A stretch of 64,000 nt of DNA from positions 1,498,154-1,562,153 of the forward strand of contig MNCI01008335.1 of the NCBI GenBank assembly GCA_015680685.1. The letters are read 5' to 3'. A program made the position numbers and the translations under genes. This DNA is from Gnetum montanum. Its lineage: Eukaryota; Streptophyta; Gnetopsida; Gnetales; Gnetaceae. This document shows, piece after piece, positions 1 to 11,755 of this stretch (position 1 is the first letter of the stretch; each line of letters opens with the position of its first letter). The notes beneath the pieces are model-generated. The model saw only the letters and a program-made list of their open reading frames with translations, was not told the DNA's origin and made no database searches.

Positions 1-867
1 GTAGCAGGCGTGATCCGGTCGAACTCCGTAGACTAAATGCCTAAACGCCGCAAGGAACACTTGGGGTTAATTAATCATTGTCTTCCCAGACTTATTGCTG
101 TCACGGTGTATGGTTAAGTAAGTCCGAGGTATATGATTTTTTTGGTCTTTTCAGGTTTATCTCCTATGCTAAGGGATGAAGGGTTGAAAGAACTAACTAC
201 TCTAACTAATGTCCTAAGTCTAGATTAACTAGTGTCAGCATCCGTTCCCACTTACTGTACACACCCTGAACTATGCAACTGTGGCTACCAAACGCTAATC
301 GTTACTGGGATTACCACACGTAATGCACGTGCTCGAAGCGGTCGTACTGAGGCACCTAACTAGCCTAATTGTGATGAGCAGCCGATTCCTTGACTAGCCG
401 TACACATCCGTAGATGCTCGTAATCAAGTCGTACTCATCCCACGTTCTAGGAGATAAGGGTGAGAGAATCTAATCGCGATGAGTAGCCGATTCCTTAGCT
501 AGCCGTACACATTCGTCAATGCTCGTAACCAAGTCGTACTCATGCCGCGCTACTAGGAAAGCAATAAATAACATTAAATAAACCTATCCATGTACTGCAA
601 GGTTTATCCACAAAGTTCGTCTTTATTTCCGTACACAACTTGCGTTCAGGTACAAAGCTGCTTGAATAAAGAACCGTTCACTTGGGGGACTTCTACTGCG
701 GGCACATGGAAAATATTCTATCTCTGGGGTGATCAATCCGCCAGAGCTTCACTACTTCTAACCTCTAGATGGAAATGAGGGGAGTGCCACCTCTTATTTA
801 TAGATTTGACGGCGGACTGCGATATCGCGTACATGATATCGCGGCTTGTGCATGTCGCGTCTCATCA
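1..867 (-). mobile_element. LTR of Athila-like Ty3/gypsy element (window-edge copy)
   Basis: The right end, CTCATCA at 861-867, and the body match the LTRs of elements A, B and D, including the blocks around CGTACACAT, GCTCGTAATCAAGTCGTACTCAT and the GATATC array. No polypurine tract follows the right edge, so 868 onward is flanking DNA. This is therefore the upstream LTR of a minus-strand element running off the left of the window, or a solo LTR. A minus-strand TATA box lies at 795-803 and the palindromic GATATCGCG array at 819-844. It keeps more CpG than the other LTRs here, which suggests a younger or less methylated copy. The left end is not in the window. Confidence 0.8.
361..549. repeat. 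Tandem duplication of about 85 bp inside the LTR
   Basis: Two similar units, 361-443 and 464-549, each run from a CTAAT(T/C)G(T/C)GATGAG start through GCCGATTCCTT and CTAGCCGTACACAT to GTCGTACTCAT. The other LTRs in the window carry this block once, so this copy has duplicated part of its R/U5-like region. Differences between the units are scattered substitutions. Confidence 0.8.
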
Positions 868-3500
868 GTAAGTTCTTCCATTTTCAAGTTACATGAAGAT
901 ATTTTAAAAATTTAACATATTCTTATTAACAAGTTTAATTTAGCCTTCAATTTAAGGATGATAAAATGCCCTATCAATTGAAATCTAATAAGAATTTGCA
1001 GGTCATGTTAAGTTGTCTAGTAGCATTGCAAAAATGGCATGGAGGAGCCTCATCCTCTAATTTTGCATGAAGATTGTCCTATGAAATGTGAGAGGGATTC
1101 TCACTTCCTTTCATCAAGAAACTATCAAAATTTGGTGGTTTTTTTAGAAAAGGTGAATTTTTTTCTATCTTCAAGAGATGGAGCTTAATGATGTTGAGAG
1201 TTTTGCTATTATTGAAAGCATTTTCTTGGGTGATCTTTGTTTCACTAGTTGATGGCAAATGTCCTTAATATTTCTTTTGTGGTCTTACTTTCCCTTTGTT
1301 GTTCTTTACATTGTAGGGGCTCCTTCATGGATTTTGATGTGTATATGTATAAGCCACTTATAGCTCATCATTATGGTCCTTTTGGCAATAATTTCCTTTC
1401 TTTTTCATAATATTTCCAATCCTTTTGAGATTACTAGGAACTTTCACTCATTGTTCCATCCCAAAAAGAAACCATGGGGTCATTAAAATCCTTTGTGAAA
1501 GCTATTAAGAATATGGGACTTTATGATATTTCCATGTTAGACTATTTTTTTACATGGACTAGTCAAAGAGCTAGTTATGATAAAGTTTATTGTAATTTGG
1601 ATAAGTTTTTATCTTCTATGTCATAGGCTACACTTTTTCCTCTAGTCATAGTTAAAATGTTCTCTTGTATTATTTCTAATGATTGTCCTTTGTTTCTTTC
1701 TACTAATTTTTTTATCTTTAAATCTCATTTTCACTAGAAAAATTGTTAAAATAACTTGACTCAAGTATAAGATGTTGTTTCATGTTGAAATCATTTTTTA
1801 CAAGTATAGTATGAAGTCTTACAAAAGGTAATGCAAGTTTGTTGAATAGTTTTTCAGTGGCACAAGCAAAACCCTTTTTATTGAACTAGAAGGAAGAAAG
1901 AATGTTTGTCTCAAATTAATATAGTACAATGGGATATTGATTCTTTTAGTTGGTCTAAGTTTAGACAATAGTAGAAAAGCGATATGCTTTGTATGTTCAA
2001 TGAAATACAAAAAGGTGAATGTAAATATTGGCAAAAATTATCAAAGTTTAAATAGTTGAAAGATGGTGACTCTAATACCCATTTAATCCATCAATATGCT
2101 TCTTTTCAACTTATCAAGTCTTAAATTATGCATCTAGAAAAGGAAGATGGTACTTTTATTAGTGATTCAGTGGAGATTGTTAATAGTGAAATTAAGTTTA
2201 TCATAAATTTTGGAAATCGATGTTGAGGTTTATCATTTTTTATTAAATAAAGTTATTGGCTCTTTGAATGTTTCGCTTTTACCTATTTCCATTCATAGTC
2301 TCAATGCTCCTTTTGCTAAGGAGGTATTTGCTACGACTCATAATATGGCTAATAATAAGGCTCCTAATCTTAATTAGTTTCTAATTAATTTTTAAGGCAT
2401 ATTGTAATGTTGTTAGGACAAATGTTTGTGATTTTATTTTTGAATTTTGGCAAACAAATTATATTTATTACAAGTTAAATGTCATATGGATTTCTTCATA
2501 TAATGTTATCTCTAAATTTTTCAACAATCAAATTAGTTGTATTTTGCATTCCATTATTGCTATTAAAGTTAGTTTTATTTAATGTAAGCATGTTTTGCAA
2601 CAAGTGCTAGTTCCTCAAGAAAGTTCTCCATTCTACCTACTACTAAAAGAATCCTAGTATTGCTTTGAAATTGAACATTAGTAAAGCCTATAATAAAATT
2701 CCTTGAACTTATGTAGATGTAGTGCTCAAAAGATTTGATTTCCTATATCATTGCTTAAGAAAATTGACACAACACTACAAAGGTTCTTATTTTTTCTTGT
2801 TCGTAATGGATTGCAAGTTGGTGATATACAAGTAAATGATAATTTTCGTCAAGGGAATCCTATTTTTCATTATTTGTTTATTCTTGCCATGAATGGTTTA
2901 AGGACTTTTTATAACATCGTTAGAAATTTGGTCTTATTAAAGGCATCACTCTAACTTTTGTGGTTTTCTTGAATATACTTCTTTTTAATTTGTGGATGAT
3001 ACTTTTGGTTTTTTACTAGGATTAAAGGATGCTCTTAGTAATGTCTTTCTTTATTTGTGCCAATTCACACATCTCTAAATTGTAAATTAGTTTTAATAAG
3101 AGTAATATTTGTTATTTTAAATTCTCAAACCTATTTTTCATTCTTTTTGCAATAAGATATAGGGTCAAAAAGATAAGCTTCCTACCAAATATTTGGGAAT
3201 ACTAATATTTTAGTCATCTAGTTGCAACTCATGTTTAGTATCCATAGGTACCTTTCAGTATCCTTAAGATGACCTTCTTTTTATATGTCTTGGAAGAACC
3301 TACCATATCACATATCAAATTGTTAGTTTTATCTTATGCCAAACTTTCAATTTAAGCTTCAATTTTAATATTTATCTGTTTTTTATTGGCCTTACCTCTT
3401 CACAAATAGTTGAGAACAAGAAGGGTTGGAAAAAGCTTTAACATGTTGATTATCTAACAAAAATATAGTATTTGCATTGAATTTTCTTTACTCTCTTTTC
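868..3500 (+). mobile_element. Decayed L1-type LINE (endonuclease and reverse transcriptase remnants)
   Basis: This is a non-LTR retrotransposon fossil with many stops and frameshifts. The apurinic endonuclease start is seen as NVRGI at 1085-1099, preceded by a TGA where Trp is expected. Its C-terminal part reads FFTWTSQRASYDK followed by LDKF near 1545-1605. The linker before the reverse transcriptase contains KDGDSNTHLIHQYASF near 2060-2110, like the plant L1 GD.NT.FFH block. Reverse transcriptase motifs are NNKAPN near 2350 and FRQGNPIFHYLFILAMNGL at 2845-2902, followed by LPTKYLGI near 3180. Known L1 order is endonuclease, linker, reverse transcriptase, as seen here. No ORF1 was found upstream, where the LTR at 1-867 abuts. 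The 3' end is not defined. Confidence 0.8.
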
Positions 3501-6500
3501 TTGATCATAGTTAGTCAAGCCTTTTCTTATAAATATGTATCTCACTACCATCATCCCCCATCATCATAATGCATTCCTCTACTTGATATTAAATTATTTT
3601 CAGTAATTGTCGAGTAATGCTTAAGGAGATGGTGTTCAAGATGATAATTATGGCTTTTGGAGGCAATGTGGATCACATAACCACAATGAATTATCCATAA
3701 CAATATTCTAGGACTCTTCTTATTTTATCTCTTACATATACTAGAAAATAGTTAGGTTCTATCACTTGAAGCCTTGGGATGATGCCTTTTCTACATCCAA
3801 AATAAGCATCCTGCCAATACAATCTCTACTAATTTTATGCTCAATTTATCTTCTTCAAATATATTGTTTTCTTGCATTAATTTTGATCTATGATATAGCT
3901 TTGGTTTTAATTAACAGTAATTTCATGACTATATCAACACAAATATTATTAGAAATATTAGTTATTGACTCTCATCATTTTTATTTTCACTGGTATTGAT
4001 ATTGGCCTCTTTTCATTATGCTATGTTAATTTTAAACTAAATGTATCTTTACATAACTAATGTTATAGCCTTTAATTCCTATTATGCTAGATTAATTTTT
4101 GACTTAATGTCAAGAGATTCCCCATTTTGACATTCTAGTGTTTATTTGAATTAATGATGAAGAAATAGCCATTGGCATTGTTGTGATGATATGGTTTTAC
4201 TAGTAAAACAACCATTAATGCTTTGGGTTTTTCATATTCAATACTTTCCAATATTAACATTGATATTAGTTTTTTCTTTGTATTACGTTGGTTTTTAACT
4301 CATCCATGCTAATTAAACCAATGTTGTCATAACTTTTGAGTCTAATTATACCAAATTTTGGCATCAAAAAAACATAACATTAATCTAAATTAATGATTAT
4401 TTTTAAAAGCTATCTAACATCAAGTTTAAATAAACTAAGTATCATAAGCACATCCTTTATATTTGTTATGTTGATTTTAACAAACTCTTTTTTCCATATC
4501 AATCCTAAACTAATGCATTTTAACTAAATAAATGCCACATTTGATTTGTACTTTTCTACTTGATTTGCCTACTTTGATTTATATCACTATAATATACTTT
4601 ATTGTCAACCACAACTTTTTTTTTATTTGTATGTGTGAAATAAAGTTTATGCATTTCAACAAATAATTGAAACACAAACTTAAATCAATTTATCCTTCTT
4701 GTTCCCAACTTTTCATATGTATTTTCTCTATCTTCTCTAAAACCCTTTCTATCCTAACCAATAATCCATAACATTATGATAGGTTATCACATATATTGAC
4801 TAGAAAGTGCAAAACTAAATAAAACCCTAGTCATCAAATCTTATGTACAAGATATAACATATAAATCTCAAATGTTAATTGATAATATTTTTGTCATAGT
4901 TGGTGCTACTATCATAAGCATAACAATCTTAGTTGTTCATTTAATTATCTTTTATCTTTTAAAATAATCATTTGAATTAGAAACTAGAGTTTACATGCAA
5001 AACAAACTTATAGGATCTATTTGCTGGAATAATTACTGAAGTTAGAATCAATGCAATTCCCTTCTTCAAGGTCCCACTAAAGGGATTTAGTTCAAAAATA
5101 TTATTGAGCTGTGGCTCACTTATCTTGAACTTGCACTCTAAATCACTTCATTATTGCTTATCACCTTTGTCTCTTTTGCATGTCACATTACTGAGGGATA
5201 ATGGCTCATCAACATCACTTATATCCTTTTAGAACTGTTTGTTAACATTTTTATTTGCATAGGTCAAATTAACATCCAAGTTAATGAAGTCAATTATTTT
5301 TGTTATTACTTTTTGAGCTCATGAATTTTGAATTTATACCTTTTAATTTATCTTAGCAATAATCTTGTATCTTATGTTTGTTTTTGCCTTTTAGAACATC
5401 ATGGATGACCTCTTATTCTTTATAGTCCTTCTAGTTAGGTATGTTGTATCCTTAATAAATGTCGAAACTTAGGACTAAGGGTTGCAATGATCATTACGAG
5501 TTGGCCATATGAATGTCACAAGGTTGCAATGTACTTAGCAAGCACAGATGGAACTCCAAACACATCATTGCATCTACCGCACTTTGTCTTTGTGATGAGC
5601 AAGCACCAAAATTCAAAAAATAGATAAAAGAGGATAAGTGCTTGCACAATGAAATAAAATTCACCATTATGGAAAACAGAAATAAAAAATCCAATAAACG
5701 AATTGAAAATCAAACTAACAAATACTAAGTTAAAAAATGTTACAAACAAACTATCAAGATCATAAACATCATTCAAAACAAAGCAGAGATAATTAATTCA
5801 TGCTTAAATTATTAACACATTATGAATAAACTAAAAAACATTAAAAAGCTAGAAACTAAAGACAATATAATTTGTGGACAAAGCCTTAAAGAGATCGAAC
5901 TAAGAATAACAAGATTTCATAGTAAATTTCTTACCTCAAATACATATGCTTGAAACCCTTTTAAAATTGAATCCACTTGACAAAAGAATCTTGTAGACAT
6001 CAACTACAAGAATGGATGGCTAATGGAGAAGGGAATGGAGGTTCTTGTAGAAGAAAGGTTGACTAGGATTTATTCGCATGTCAGATTCCAGTGAGTGGCT
6101 AAAATCCAAAAATAATAATCCATTATTTTCAAAAGTAAGATAAAATTATTTCCCTTATTTTTTTCCTTTTCAAAATAAAATACATGTTAGCAAACTTAGC
6201 ATCTAAATGGGTGCAAGACTATGTCTCTCCTTTTCTTAAGGCTTCTCCTCTTAATGCTTATGATGCTCACTATTGGTTGAAGACTCAAATGTGTTTGGAT
6301 AAGTATAATGATGGAACTAATGATGTTAGATTATCATGAATCTCATGATCTAAGGCTGTAACATTATGTCTCTCCTTCTCTTAAGGTTTCTCCTTTAGAT
6401 GCTCCTTCTCAATTGAAAATTCAAATGTGTTTGAAGAAGGAAGATTAGATGGAAAAATATTCTTCAAATATGGAATCTTAGGCTCCCCTTAGATGGATGT

Positions 6501-8520
6501 TCTTTAATGATCTAATCTTGTAGCCACATCTACTACTTTTACACATGAAAGATGTTACCACTCAACCTAGTTATAACATTAATGGTGTACTTAATGCTAC
6601 AAGCAATGTATCCAAGATTTCTAACATTCTACTTCTTACAATTTGTAGCCAAGATTGTTTTTCATCTTATTCTTCTACTTGTGCCTCAATGACATAGGAG
6701 GTGCCTTTGAGATACTTCATCTAGTTATTGATTTTAATTTCTAGCTATGCCTTTTAGCCTAGTCACTTAAGGCCCTTTTGGATCTCAAGAGTGTCAAGTT
6801 GTGAATCTAAATATTCACACTAGTGACAATCAACATGATGAGGAAGCGATGGCTCAAATTTTGATTATGTTAAAATAAGTGAATTATATTTCAACAAAGA
6901 AAGTGCCCCAAATGAAGTTACTTCCAAGAAAGAAGATAATAAATAATAAGTACTTGAGTTGAGAAAGTACAATTATAACTACCTCCATGAATAACAATAT
7001 TATAATAGATGATGAAACACAATACTAAGGCACAATCATGTCCTTGCATAGCAAGCATTTATTCTTAATTGAAATAAATTGCTAACATAATTGAGTAGAT
7101 AAAAAACATTGAGAGATTGTTATATGTAAACTGACATCATTAACACCCAAAAAACTATTCATGATCTTTAGTGTAGCATGGAGGAAAGTACCATTGACCT
7201 AGTTATTAGAATCTCAGAAGGAGGCAGCTATTTAGTGCATGTTATTAAAGAATTTCCTAACCATGGAATTTGGTATTCTTTCCATTAATTATATAATCTT
7301 AGTATAGCCAAAGGATTTGAAATATTACATTAGCTACTTCTACTAACCTAAGGGTTCTTTCCCTTGTAATGTTCTACTACTAAGATGAAAAATATATGAG
7401 AACATCAACTAAAACAAACTTAGGTCTATCGTTACCATCCTAGGTGGATCTTTACTTGTTAATCTTCCCCTTAGCCTTACCCCAAACGTCTTTTGCTATC
7501 TTTGCTTTCTAGCCATCTAAAAGTGTTCCATTTTCTCTAGAATCATTGCAAACTATTGGATCTATTTTAGAGCTAGCTTGATCTATTAGCAAGGTTGTTG
7601 AAAATTCAAATTTATTCCAAAACTACTTGTTACATCCATGATATTACGAGATCTCCTCGCAAGACACTTATTGTTGCCCTGATTTACTCAAATCTTCGCT
7701 TGGAACCGTTGGATTTGTCTAGATAATTCTTCTAAGTTTGCTACAACAACAATAATCTCCACAACTTTTCCTTCCTAGTGGACATAGTTGAAGAGAAGAA
7801 GATGTCTAAATGTCCATTGATATCAAATGGGAATAAGGGCTTTGAGGCTTAAAAAGGATGGCAAACCTTAGTGTGTTAGCGTACCTTTTATTTATTTTTT
7901 TGTTGAAAATCACTACAAACACTTGCAAATTATAAACATCTATAATGCAATTTATGTCTATCATGAAACTTCATCATCCTCGATAGATGTTTGCATAGGC
8001 ATCTATTTCGAGAGTTAAGTAAGTTTAGTAGACAACTTTATATACATTTTCATACTTGGTCTAGAATAAGTTCAAAAAAGTATGGTGGATGTGTACATGA
8101 CTTTATAGACGTCTATCACCTTTTTTCTCCCAAGTCAATGCACTTATTGACTAATTTTCTTAGGTAATTGAGGTGATGATAGGGGTAAGGACAAAACACA
8201 TACATATCATCTACTACCTACTATTCTACTTACTACCCAAAGCTAGTTATAAGGGTTATGAGGTCATACTTATACTTACCTTATTAAAATTTTAGTTTTC
8301 TAATGAAAAGTTTAGCAAACCTATATTTGGAGCTAAGGATGTACATAGATTTATTTCGGATTAGGTTCATGGTGAGCCAACCTTAAATGTAATTATTGAT
8401 CCTAGATTAAAAATTAGGATCTTTTCTACAATAGTCAAGTAATGTCTTTAGGGTAATTAGTCATATATTTTGACATTTAAAACACAATGCTAATAATTTG
8501 TGTTGAGGGTTTTACTTTAA
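3501..8520. other. AT-rich stretch with no recognisable gene
   Basis: I see no reading frame with a recognisable domain on either strand; the open frames are short and AT-driven. The left part may be the far 3' end of the LINE at 868-3500. The stretch 5480-5960 has a few minus-strand open frames rich in Phe and Leu that look like AT-composition artefacts. A local tandem repeat near 6221-6440 is listed separately. The composition is typical of old, methylation-decayed repeats. Confidence 0.6.
6221..6440. repeat. Degenerate direct repeat of about 80 bp
   Basis: 6221-6303 and 6356-6433 share TATGTCTCTCCTT, CTTAAGG.TTCTCCT, ATTG.A.A.TCAAATGTGTTTG in the same order and spacing. Translated, both halves give a similar string (YVSP.LK.SPL.A), so this may be a repeat inside a decayed coding region. 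I do not recognise the family. Confidence 0.55.
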
Positions 8521-9990
8521 GTTGCAGCAGCAAGGGGTTCTAGCAGTGAGGGTTTTAGCATTGAACATTAATTTGATCTAAGATAATAAGAAAAGTAGTT
8601 GGAGATAGGCCAGATTAATTGATATTTTATAAATGCAGATTTGTTACTGAAGGGATTGAGTTTTTTATCAAAGAAATATGAAAATTTTATCATGGCATCA
8701 TCACAGGGCAAACAAAAAAAAATATGTAAATGCAATTGCTCTCAAAGAAATTCTAGTTACACAATAGAAGTATATGGTTAGCAAAATGGCATTGTTGGAT
8801 GAAATCTATGAACAAAATAAAGAAGTTTTTTGAAGGGTATTAGCTCTTGAAGAGAAGATTGAGGGAAAAAAAGAGACTAGTGTTGCTCGAAATGATAATG
8901 AACAAATTTTGTTGAAATTAATAGAACTTGAAGCCAAGGTGAAGGAAAATAAAAATGAATCTAATCTTAAAGATACAAAAACAAAGATGGAACATGCAAT
9001 CACAAAAGCTTTGAAAGAGTAAGATGAAAAGGGGCAAAAGAAAAAAAATTACATTTTGTAGGTATCCCAAAGATAGAGGGTGAAACAAATGAATCTTTAT
9101 TTAAGAAAGTTGAAAAACTTATAAATGATATGTGTATAAGTGCTCTAAATATTCATAATGTTTTTAGGATTCTAGGTGAACAACATGAAAAGCCTTGACA
9201 TGTAATTGTTAAGTTTCATGATGTAGAAGATAGAGTACATATTTGCAGACATCGAAGTCACATGAAGCAAATTGAGAATGGGAGAAACATTTAGATAAAT
9301 GAAGATCTTACTCAAAAGGAACTTACAAGAAGGGTTGAACAATAGAAAAATGTTAAGGTAGCATGTGAACAGGGTTTGGTAGCATGCCTAAATGCTAGCA
9401 ATGTGGTTATCATTACAAATAAGCAATTTCTAAAAATAAAGTTATTGCAAATAAGATGTTGATTTCTTAACATTGATGGTGCAATTGCAAATAAAGTTAT
9501 TTCTTTGACTAGCATTAACTTCTTTGGTAGCTTTGATATTTTTGATTTTGTTGAAATTTGGGAAGATATTGGTTTTGTCGACTTTGTAGCTCCTGGATTT
9601 ATTAAATTTGTTGCAAGAAATACAAGAGTAGAGTGATGAGGTAAACCTTTGAGGGGCATTACAATGTTAATGAGGAAATCTCTTGAAAATTGTGTGCTTT
9701 TAGAAAGAACTAATGATTATAAACAATATGTTTGGCTAAATTTTGTTTGTAAGCATGGTTTTGCATTCCTTCTTGTATGCTATTTTGCTCCTAGAGATGC
9801 TACATTGTATGATTCTATAGAGCTATCCTGTGATGATCCTTTTTAGTTCTTAGACAGAGAGATTGTAGAATTTGCAACAAAAGGCTTAGTATTTATTTGT
9901 AGATAATTTAATGAAAAAATAGGTTTAGAGCAAACAAAAATTATTCAATGGCAACATATATTAGCAATTTAGATATTGTTGAAGATCACA
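8521..9990 (+). mobile_element. Divergent LINE: ORF1-like RRM region plus endonuclease, no reverse transcriptase
   Basis: The frame from about 8690 gives a Lys/Glu-rich, probably coiled-coil segment (8800-9020). A segment like the L1 ORF1 RRM region follows: GIPKIEGETNESLFKKVEKL, then RILGEQHEKP, a VKF strand, and INEDLTQKELTRR (about 9057-9340). After a short gap comes an endonuclease/exonuclease/phosphatase-type domain: FDIFDFVEIWED, VAPGF and GITMLMRKSLEN (9520-9690), then YFAPRDATLYDS, DDPF, and FNEKIG in the position of the GDFNA motif (9780-9925). Stops are present, so it is dead. It differs from the LINEs at 868-3500 and 21960-25364 in having an ORF1 of the RRM type. I see no reverse transcriptase before the composition changes near 10.3 kb, so it looks 3'-truncated or interrupted. 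Confidence 0.7.
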
Positions 9991-11755
9991 CTTCAATCAG
10001 ACATTTTGCAAATGGCACTATGAATAATATGTGCCAACAACTATGAATAAGATGGCACAAAGCTTTTACTTCTAAAGGTAATAAATCCCATTCACATAGA
10101 AATATTGAGTAGGGTGTTTACATCTCTTTAACTCATTGAAAAGAAAAGTTTGTTTACACTCTTTCAGTATCTTTCAATATCTTTGCAAAATTTCAGGAGG
10201 ATCCCAAAAATAATACATGGATGATCGTATAAAAAATTTGGTTTTTCATGATATAAGATAATGTATGCGCTTTATATTATTATGACAATGGAGGATGGAT
10301 AACTTTAATGGAAAGATATAAATCGAAACTTGAATTGTTTACGTCTGCATTGAACAGTTCAATTTGAGGAGTTCAGCTTTACCAATACGTGCATGTCTAA
10401 ATATAATGTGCTGAAATCGACTCGTAGACAAATTTCGCAGCTAACCAGGTTACAGTGCTTTGCACCATTTCTTTTCGCTATTTGATCAAGTGTCAACAAT
10501 TACCTAGCGAAGCAAAACCTTGAAAGCTGCAGCTACGAAATCTATGTTGCCGTGTGGACACCATAGAAAAACCTACTTGCCTGTTTTCATACGTTCCTCG
10601 TTGGTGTATACCGAAAACCTTTGAAAACATTTTCTTTGCCTACCAGATTGGGAGTCTTCGGTAGCCGCGCACATAATATATGGATCACAACCACTAATCC
10701 GTGGAAGTCGCTGCGGCCACGAAACTGGTACCCTAAATTGCACAACGTGTCAGCCGAAACAATACGGTGGTTGATTGGCGGCTGACTGCAATCCGTAAAG
10801 TTTGAAAATTTTTCAAAACCTGTTTTCTCTGCGACGCAGCTCTAGAGCTGTGGCGTAAACGTGTACGTGCGTAACGTTGCCACAAATCCATGCAAGGGGA
10901 GATGCAACTACTCCGTAATGGAATGCACGAATAAACAGTAAACAACAACAGCTTTAGCATGTGCTGGGTTCAGAACACTTCCTGGTAGTATACTGTAGGT
11001 AGCTATATTGTGCTGTTTGTTTGTGTCGTCCAGTAGAGACTCTGTTGTCGGGTTCAAGGTCCGTACCAGGCAGGCTTCCTAAAGCCACGCAACTCTCATC
11101 GCTGCCACCGCCTCGGTAAAGTCCTAACTAGGCTTTTGTGGCTATGCATTAGATTCGAACTTGATTGCCAAGCATAGCGTATCCAACCGATGTGGGTGTG
11201 GATGTGTCCGTCTGGTCTTGGTCTTCAGATAATATTTTTTGCCATGACCTTTTGTGAACTGTAAAGCTTTCTGGAATTTGCCTTCGCGGATACCGAAGTT
11301 ACGTTCTCTGCCAATTTTTGTCAGGCTTCCTCTGTTAAGTATCAAACCTTAGCCGGCCTCGACTGCATGCATATAGAGAAACTGATAATCATAGGAGCAA
11401 AGTTCTTTACGTTAAAGAAAGGAAATTCGTAAATAAAAAACAATGAGAAAAAGAAGAAACCAAGGAACACACACAAACAGAACTGTGTCATGGGGGATTC
11501 TAGTAATCGAACTTGAGTGTTATAGTTACAGGCTTACAACTTATCTTAAGCAACATACCAGGGTTTGTGTGATTCTGAAGTTCAATCACACCAGTCCATA
11601 GAGAAAAACAACCGGTCGTGGGGAATCCTTGTACTTAGAAAGCACAACATACAGAGCAAGTACGTTACTTCCTCTTAAGGAATATGACAAAAGGACGAAA
11701 CTAATTTACATTCCGGGAATCTTAATAGACAATTTGGAAAGAATAATGAAATGAC
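9991..11755. other. Gene-island flank downstream of the DUF761 gene
   Basis: GC content rises from about 10.3 kb. I see no transposon motif and no convincing reading frame; the open frames on both strands lack recognisable domains. The part next to 11755 holds the 3' untranslated region and terminator of the minus-strand gene that starts at 12715. No clear canonical AATAAA signal was found on the minus strand just below 11755, so the poly(A) site is not placed. Confidence 0.5.

Noticed and set aside
5494-5776. Phe/Leu-rich minus-strand frames as a membrane protein
   Set aside because: Composition follows from AT-rich DNA; two overlapping frames are equally hydrophobic, and neither has a motif.
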